This document shows positions 33,501 through 42,500 of a DNA stretch of 45,945 nucleotides, one piece after another. Both the position numbers and the translations under genes were made by a program. The stretch spans positions 64,001 to 109,945 of the forward strand of contig NW_019091656.1 in NCBI RefSeq assembly GCF_001949145.1, written 5' to 3'. Under the pieces are notes generated by a model that saw nothing but the letters and a program-made list of their open reading frames with translations, made no database searches and had not been told where the DNA came from. Every line of letters begins with the position of its first letter. Position 1 is the stretch's first letter. The stretch comes from Acanthaster planci (Eukaryota; Echinodermata; Asteroidea; Valvatida; Acanthasteridae).

Positions 33501-36500
33501 AATAGTGCAGAACACAAAGTTTGATAAATCTGGGTTAGTCCTAAGAATATCACAGCCCAATTTCATAGCACTGCTGATACGAGCTGTGGGCACTAAAGTA
33601 TGTGCATATGGACTGGTTATGAGGTCACTAGTGCACGTCTCTGCACCCAAGAGTCTTACTGACCCTCTTCAGCTCACTCACAAGAGTGGGGGGGGCACAG
33701 ATGTGCACAAATGGCTAAATAATGCCTGACTTTTTGTGTTAAACAACACATCTCTGTCCAAAACGTAAAATAAGAAAATGAAATTTTTCAGGGTTTTGTG
33801 ACTGAACTGTTGCAATACAGGCATTAACTACAATAACAAAATAAAACTAATTCAACAATCAAAGGAATGCTTTTAGTTTTCCCTAGTTTCCATTTTTTCA
33901 AATTTTTTCACTGTTTTCATAATGTGAGGGCACTGTAACCAGTCAACAATTTTTGAGTATTGGGCTGGACCCAAAAAACTGCACCAGTGTTGGCTATAAA
34001 GCCAACACCTGTTGAAAAGTACCACCTCCCACAAAAACCATTAACTCCTCAAAATATTCAGTGCCTCCCCACCCCCTCCCATCAAAATCTCAATACGAAT
34101 GAAATTTAACATCAATTATTTGTAAATGGTGCACGGCACAGTACATTAGCCAACTTGTGTATTTTGCACCATTTGCCAATGTTTACACCAGGAGATGCAA
34201 GCGTATGGGGAAAAGTTGTAATAAAAAATTTAACTTCAACAGAAAAACTGGCATTTGACTAGGTCAAAAGCATCTAAGTGCAGGAGGCCCCAGAGAGAGT
34301 TAGGTTTTGCAGTGGCATAACTGGGGGGAGGGAAGAAATTCGCATGGATGGGGAGACAGAAATCAACACCACCGAGACCTCCTCAATTTTTAAATCTTGA
34401 TACAGCCTGTATAAAGCCTATGTACAGTTTATATGCTTTCAGTAACCCCTTGAAAAAAATGCATGTAACCCAAGGTGCCCCCTCAGAAATATCATCTAGT
34501 TATTATGCCACTGCAAGTTTGACCATATTATAGCTATGATGAAAAGGCTATATAAGAGGATTTTTAACATACTTACATGTATTTTGTCTCTCATATCTTT
34601 ATTTTCTATCTCTGCATTAACATTTCGAGAGCATTTTTTTAAAATTTCCCTATTCACGAGCAAGTAATAATGCCATCTGCGACACAAGCTTGAGTGCTAT
34701 GCCTGAAACTGGTATCAAAAGGTTACAAGTCTTTAAAAATTTGGGACACGGTCCAGTTTTGTGATTCTTTTGTCTGGCTTTATCATCGCCGATTCATTGC
34801 ATTACCTGGCAACGGCAGTTCCTCTGGTGGCAGGGAGAACATCTCCAGAAAGTCCCCTTGACCCTCAGCGGGGGTTGTTTCCGTGGCAACAGCTGGTATG
34901 ACATACTGGCATCAATGAATAAAGAACTTGATTGTTATTACAGAGAACACAAAGTTACTACATGTACTTCTTTCAGTAGTGTATATAAAGATACAGACTT
35001 CAGATCAAAATTTGGAAGTGTCCTCTTTCAGGTACTTTGTAAGGAGATAACCATCACTTTTATAAAATTGAAAACACCACAGCATGAAGGCCTCAATGAC
35101 ATCAGTTTAATAAGGACTGAAACAAAGATAGCCCTTTGCTTTTGCTTGTGTTAATTTCCTGCAAAGAGTCATTCAGTTGTTCAGCGTGCTCAAGTCAAAG
35201 CTGTAGTTTCGTCGCTCGGTTGCATGCGAGTATAAAGTCCCGAGAAGCTCAGATCGAGTACAGCTCTCAGTTTCTCACGAGCCAAGTGTTTAAGTCATTA
35301 GATTACGGTGAGTGCCACTCTCTGAACTGAATGAATACAAGTATATTCATGCATCAAACGTGACGCATGCAATAAAATAAACAAATAAGACAATGACAAA
35401 TACATTTTTTTCAGAACTTCAGTAGATCAGCCCGTTAACTACAGCTGTTGAATACCAATAAAGAGGTGAGCTTAGGTGTCCCTGAATGCCATCCTAGTCA
35501 TGAACAGGCACGTTTGATTTGAGATCTGAGTTTTTGGCAAATGTGCCAGCCGTCTCAACAGGTGAGTTTAATTTATCTCTTACTGGCAGGATGAGACACA
35601 GGGTGCACCTGAATCTTGAGTCTACAGCAAGGTTCTGGCTGTTATTTAATGTTTTCAGTGTTCGTAGCCTAACTAAAGACACCAAAATAATAACATTCTT
35701 CCTCTGAATGCTGAAGGTCAAAGGTTAATAACTTGAAAATGGTTACGCATGCTATGACATCATGCATACGTAACAACATTCCCAATTGCTCTTGTACATG
35801 TACACATGATATGCACAACTAGTACGGGTGTGTGAACTAATCAGCACTGACTGAGCAGCGTCTGGACAGAGTAAAGCTTCTCTGATAATTCCTGGGGTAG
35901 GTTGAGCAAATGGACAACACTGTGTTTTGGATCCAGATTGTGTGTGTGAGCGCCCTCTATCAGCGGTATGTTACTTAGTTCGATGCCTGTGTGCACAGGT
36001 CAGCTGGGAACACAGCATGGAAACAGTTCAGGCAGTGGACTAGGTCTAAGTCTTTGACAACTGCACATGCGTGGGCAAATGCTGACAACAGATGTAGTCG
36101 CAGCTCTGGAAGTTTATTTCAGATGCAGCCGTATCATGTATTCATTGTTGGTAAATTAAAATGACACTAAAACCCTACGATGGCCACTAAAGTACACCAT
36201 CTACAAGGTAACCAGGCTGAGGTTCACTGCCTACACTGTCAGCTATCAAAAGCTTTGTGCAGTGTTATACTATTTAACAAATCATATTTGTTATTGGTGC
36301 ACTTAATGTTTAATGTTCTATGCATGACAGCATATGATGGCAGAAGTACTCAGGCCGTTTCCTGCTTACAATGTAAGTACTTGTGAAGAGGCACAATCAC
36401 TTCAACACTGAAGAGGTCCTCCACTGATGAAAAGTACAAACAGGAATCACTATGAAATCCAAGAGACTTGAGGAAAGGATGGTGTAAGTATGAGGCCTTA

Positions 36501-39500
36501 ATTCCTGCAGGAAGAGCACACTACACACCATAAAGCAGAGAAGCACATCCATTTCAAGTTATTTTGTGACTTTATATCCTGGTGTATTAAGGGCTCAAAA
36601 TCCAGCAGTTTGTAACTTGTGTGACCTCGGGCAAGTTGCTTTACCCTTCTTGCCTCTCTCCATCCAGATATGCATTGTACTGATGGGTACCTTTGTGAGT
36701 GGAGATAGCACACATGCCCATACATTGGCAGATCGGGGGGGGGCATGGGCCATACCCTCCCCCAGAATTTTTTTTGGGGGGAGGGGTCATTTTGCGAGCA
36801 ATGAAAGATCTTCTTGATTTTCTTCTATGTGGAGGGACTGTGTCATTTCCTTTTGCTCGAAAAAGTGTGTGCTGGAGAGCCCCAACATTTAGCTTTGTGT
36901 TTCAGAAGAGCCATCTAAGGACACCTTCTGCCCAGTCTCATCGGGGTACCGCAATAAGCGATGTATTACTGAATTCGTGCCCCAGTAAAATTTGTACCCC
37001 TCTACTTACTGAAGTCTTCCAGAGCAAGTTTGACTATCACAACACATGAAGACAACCACTGCAACTCTTTTGGCCGACAGATTTCTCACCTTTCTTCTTC
37101 TTTCCAGAGTGTTCTTCCTCTGTTTCTGGGCGTGAGTGGGTAGTGATTGCCACATGATGTAGGAGGAGTCATACTTAGCTTTCACACGTGGGAACCTGCT
37201 GAATATGTTGTCTGTGATGAAAAGCTTCACCCCAAGGAATATTCCTGAATTTTTATCATTTTTTTTTTTAAGAGGAAAAAAGGAGAAAAAGTTTTGTTGA
37301 ACCCGACCCTCAATGATGCAATGAAATGGAGGATCGGTTGGAAGCAGCCACACACTGTCAAGGCTGGTGTTTGTGAAGTATCATACTTTGCAGCAAAAAA
37401 AAATGCTGTATATGCTTTTGCTTGTTTGCTGCATTCAGCAGCAGGTTCTGGACCTTTCAGCTTTGTTTGAGTTCTGTTGTATTTGGCAGGCGGCGCAGCC
37501 ACAAATGTAACTGTAGCATTGTGTGGTAGGGCGCTTGGGGCAATATGGCTCTAGCTCTATTGGGGGCAAGTTGGCCAAAGGTCAGGAGCAAGTGTCATCA
37601 AGCAGCACACCAGAGGTTGAGCTTTCATCAGTGATTTATTCTTTCTTGGGGTCAACTCCCGTGTTTCAAAAAGGAAAAATGGTGAGGGAAGCGGCCAGTC
37701 GCCAAGACCAGACTACAGGGTACATAAATCTAGCCTCGATTTTTGGGCTAACACAGTGAGCAACTCACGCAGGTAATCCGTGGTGGTCAATATGGCCAAC
37801 ACAAATTCACCTTCCTCAAGTGCACGGAGCTCCTTGTACAGCTCCAGTATTCAATCTTGACAACTGTCGCCCCAAGCCTTGTTCCCACTGTCTAGGCTAC
37901 TTGCACCCTTCCCATTGTCACAAGCTTCAGGGTCCATGTATCAACCCAGAACTTTCCAAAAAACAACTGGGTTATTCCACGAAGTTGAGGAGCGTTGGTG
38001 ACATTTGGACATGAGTAAAACTCTATTGTTTTTTATGTTTTGTAATGCTTGTAATGATTCTCATAGGTTTAAAAGTATTTTGAAATCATTCAGTTGGACA
38101 TTTTAAAGAAAAAGTGGATGGGAGAGGGAGTGGACACCACATTATTTTCGTCAAGTTTGGTTAAACTAAAGTTTTTGGCATTAGATTTCACCAAATGACT
38201 AGCGCAGACCATAGCTCATCATTCCGAATTTGAATTTTGGAAATTTAATCTGAAGTTTTCCTGTCACTCCATGGGCGCAACCTCCCTTCACCCCCTTCGA
38301 TTTCGTCAATGACTACAACATGACCCGATTGACACACACCTGCACCAATGAAGAACCATTCCCCGGGCAGGATCACAGATGCAATAAACGCGCAGAGCAG
38401 GCTTGTGTAGAGCTTCTGGGTAGCTTCTGGGTTGCCCCACAAGACAAGACTATAGCAACATGATAAGCAAATTGAAAAAAAAAAAAAAAAGCTTAATTGT
38501 TGCCGGTGAATCAGCGGCATACTTCATCCTCTCTGTAATAGAAACACTGAACATCACTGTTAATGTTAATGAGATTCATGTGGGAGAACTTAATTTAAAT
38601 ATTTGGTTACTTGTCTCTGCGTATGAAATTCATGAAGCACTACGTACTTAGTGTTCGGAACTTGGAGAAAAATTCACTCAGGTGGGACTTGTTGATTTTC
38701 TACCTGTCTTTTCCACTTCATATTTGCTTTGTTTGAGGAGGGGGTCTTCATGTGGTAGGATGGCTCTGTAGAGGTGCTGGTCACCTGTTCCATCTTGCCA
38801 TTCACTGGCTTTTTAGGCATATTCTTTTTTGCATCTGTCATCTGTTTGTTGTTGTGCCATGTTGATTGTTTTATGTACATGTTTTAACTTCCAATATTTA
38901 ATTTTTGGTTCAATAGACAGTGGAAAAGTGTTATACAAAAAAATTAAATTAAACCTTGAACCCTTGATCTCCGGCTTCACTATGCAGTTTGAATCCAAAC
39001 CAAGCAAGCTTGTGGATTTTCTCTTTCACAAGCTTCTTCAGAAATCACTGAGTGATCAAACAGTACTTAATCGTTCACATTAGCAATGGGGGAAAAAATC
39101 AAATAATGTATGAAATAGCTGTTACTGATGTATACTTTGACATCATTTGTTTCAGTGGTCTGGTAAAAAACTGAGGCCTTGCTCTTCAATTTACATCTCC
39201 TTTTTGATCTGTGAATTACAGCTACCCAGGTTTATCTGCTTTTCTTGTTGAAAGAGAGCCACAGTAAAAAAGCAGGCCAACCCAGAGCAGACTGGATAAC
39301 GACCTTTAAACCAAAGATGATGATGAGCAGAAGCACTCCCTCATTGGTTAAACAGATCCAGGTTGGTCTGTCAGGGGTATTCATTTTGCTGCTAACAATG
39401 CAACCACAATGCAATAGTCATTTGTGAACCAGCAAAGTGCAGTTCCAACCAAAGGAGCCTCCGTTGCTAGCCTCCGTTGCTAGGAAAACTTGGTCAAGCT

Positions 39501-42500
39501 CTGGGCTCATTAAAAATAACAGGTTTCAAAGAGAAGTCCTGCAGTGTTAAGTTTCTTCAACTTCCTCAAGCAGAATGCCAATTTTAGGAAATACTTTCAT
39601 CGTGAATGTTGTCCAGTAGATTTCTGAAATATTTCTGTACTAATTCTAAAAAGTACCTCAGCAAAATATCTCAACTTTGTCTTTAGCAGTCATCTTCCCC
39701 AAAATTTCCAATTTTCAGAATACAAGTTGAGAAAGTTGTCCACAGCCTTTTAGCAGAGGTCTGTCATTGGCTGACATACTCACTTTTGTATTTTTTCTAA
39801 GCCGTCTGCCAGCCAACCCAAGTAATTCTGGACTCGTCTTGCAACCAGGAGAACCAGCTGGAACTTGTCCGACAGCCCCAGCTGCTTGTCCATGTCATTA
39901 TTCTATGGCGGAGAAAAACAAGCTTAATCATCAAATCAGGGCAGAGCAGCAGCATGCATACTTTCTGTCATTTGTTTTGATCACTAATTAAATTCAAGCC
40001 AAGATTAATCAAAAGCCTTCACCTGTTGCAGAGGCTGAACAAAACAGTCTTTGCATATGGTCTTCTAAAATCTGGTTTGTATATTTTATAACTGGATTAA
40101 GATACGTTTATGTTTTATCACATTCAGATTTAACAATTCTCTGTTTCAAAAAAAATGTGCATGAACTGGTGTTTTAATTTTGGCCAATTTGTTTGGATAA
40201 TTTGATTGAGTTCAAAACATTACCTCTTCCTCTTCAGAGTAGGGTAACAGTGAAAACTTGATTGCAAAGCCCCTGTGTACAAGGAAAAGAGACAACAAAA
40301 TAAATAGCTGCCACACACTGCTGAACCAACTGCAATGATGTAAAAAAGTACACACCGTTGAGTAACAGGCTTGTCATGTCAATCCTGACAGAATCTTTGC
40401 CAAAACAGACATCATATTGACGCATTGCACCACAGATTTTCCACAGAAATTTTGGACTGACCTCAATATCGTTCGACGTGGCACAGAACACAAAAACATG
40501 CTTAAACCTACACTGCAACTGGCAGAGTTACAAACATGAACTTTACATCCATGTCTTTGTTTAATTGGTCGGTTACCCTACATTTGTAGCTGGGCAAGGA
40601 TGACCATAGATGCTCATAAAACAATGGTTGAGGTTTGAATGGAATTAGATGCCATGCTTTGGCACCTGCTCAACTACAGCCTACAGCTACATCACATTGA
40701 GGTACTTCTTACTGACAAGACAAGCCATGTACACATGTATTTGCAATAGTAATGTCTTTTACAGCATTCCTTAATCACAGTGCAATACTGGTATTTGGGG
40801 ACTATGAACAATACACAGCCCTCAAAAAGAATCTTGCTCAAAGAAACTAAGAAACCATCATCATTTTTACACGGAAAATTTCTGTGCATTAGGATGGCAA
40901 TTTGTTGGTATCTACTGAGCACTTACATTGTGTGCATATCTCTCTTTTGTTTTTCTTCTTGGAACAGAATTTGGACAAAGTTCTTGCCTTCTCTTCATTT
41001 GTTCCCTTAGCCCTTGTCGTTGGTTTTCTTCCCATCTCCGTCCCATCTCCGTCCCCATCCCATCCATGCCAACCCGTGCCGTTCAGAGTTTGTTTTTCAC
41101 CAGTGCATAAAATACATACAGGATATTGCCACATCTCCTTATCATTTGTCTTCATGGCAAAGCGTCACTGAGTTTGCTGTATTCAACGATGCCTGTGACA
41201 GCTACATCATGTAATAACCCGGCCAAGCTGTGCTCAACAAATATTAAACAATATGAAGAGAAATAAGACTCTCATTGTGATCGCCATACTCAGTGAGTAC
41301 TTGATGATATTTACCATCGTGACTTCCACTGGTTAAGGTGGATGGATAAGGCAAACACGGATAATCCTAGAACTATTAACTGTTCTTCACATGTTCACTG
41401 TGACTGATTACTTCCAGTCAGTGTGTGAGTCCTTCATTGTCAAGCAATTCAGTGTAATCGATGATCTGACGGTGACAAGACTACAAGTAAATGTACGAGG
41501 ACACTGTCTCCATGCACGGGTCACTGTGCTCTCCATCACAAATTCTAGTTGCGTGTCCAAGACTTCATCTATTTCCCAACCGCACTGTTCTCTTCACATA
41601 CTGATGCTTTTCATTCCATGCATGGTAGACATGTCCCCTTGAGGTGTGACTGCATGTTGATTATCCATGCATGGGTGATTTCTCATCACCCAGAATGCAG
41701 TCTGTGTATTATGGAGAGGGAATGTGTTTTCATTGCTACAGCTGGGTGACAAACCATCCATAGGCTGTGTTCAGACAGAACAGTATAAGGGCTGGTGTCA
41801 CCTACACTGAGAGCCAACTGTGGCATTGCTTTGCCCAAGTTAGCCCCATTAGGGAATGGTAAATAATGTCAACTTCTGAAATCCTGGGTGCAAACTCAAG
41901 AGTATCTGCAAGCCAAGTGACTTCACCGGTTCCTCCGTTACAATTTAGGTATTATCATTTCCAACAGTAATCCAACAGAAACATGACCCAATTGACTTTA
42001 TATGCAAATGGCCCAATGCAAAGTTCAATTCAGTGCTGTATGTTATACAGAGAACTTTCAGCTCTAGCTTTCTCTTGCGCCTAGCACTTTGCAAGGTTAT
42101 GATCCATGCTGACTAGAAGTGCCAAACTGGCAAAAGATGATACGGGCTGGTAGGGGACCTTTTAACCTGGCTTGTGCAAATGTGACGACTGTACATTCTA
42201 ACACCAATTTGGTCCCACATGCTAAGCGCGACCCACCCCAAGCGTGGATGAACCTGTGCGTGCAAACGGTCGGGCATCAAACTCAAATGCCTCTCAACCT
42301 CGTACAGCACCCCTGCAGGTCATCAAGGCTCACCATTATATCCCACAATGGCCACTGCCGGCCACAAACGTGACAGAATGCAATGCCGGTGCACTGTGGT
42401 AGTGTTACCCATCATCATTCTCTACTGCTTGGCATTACTCATCACTGGGCCTTCAGTCACAGGAAATGGGCCCTATTTATGGTCACTCACTGTTCAATAC

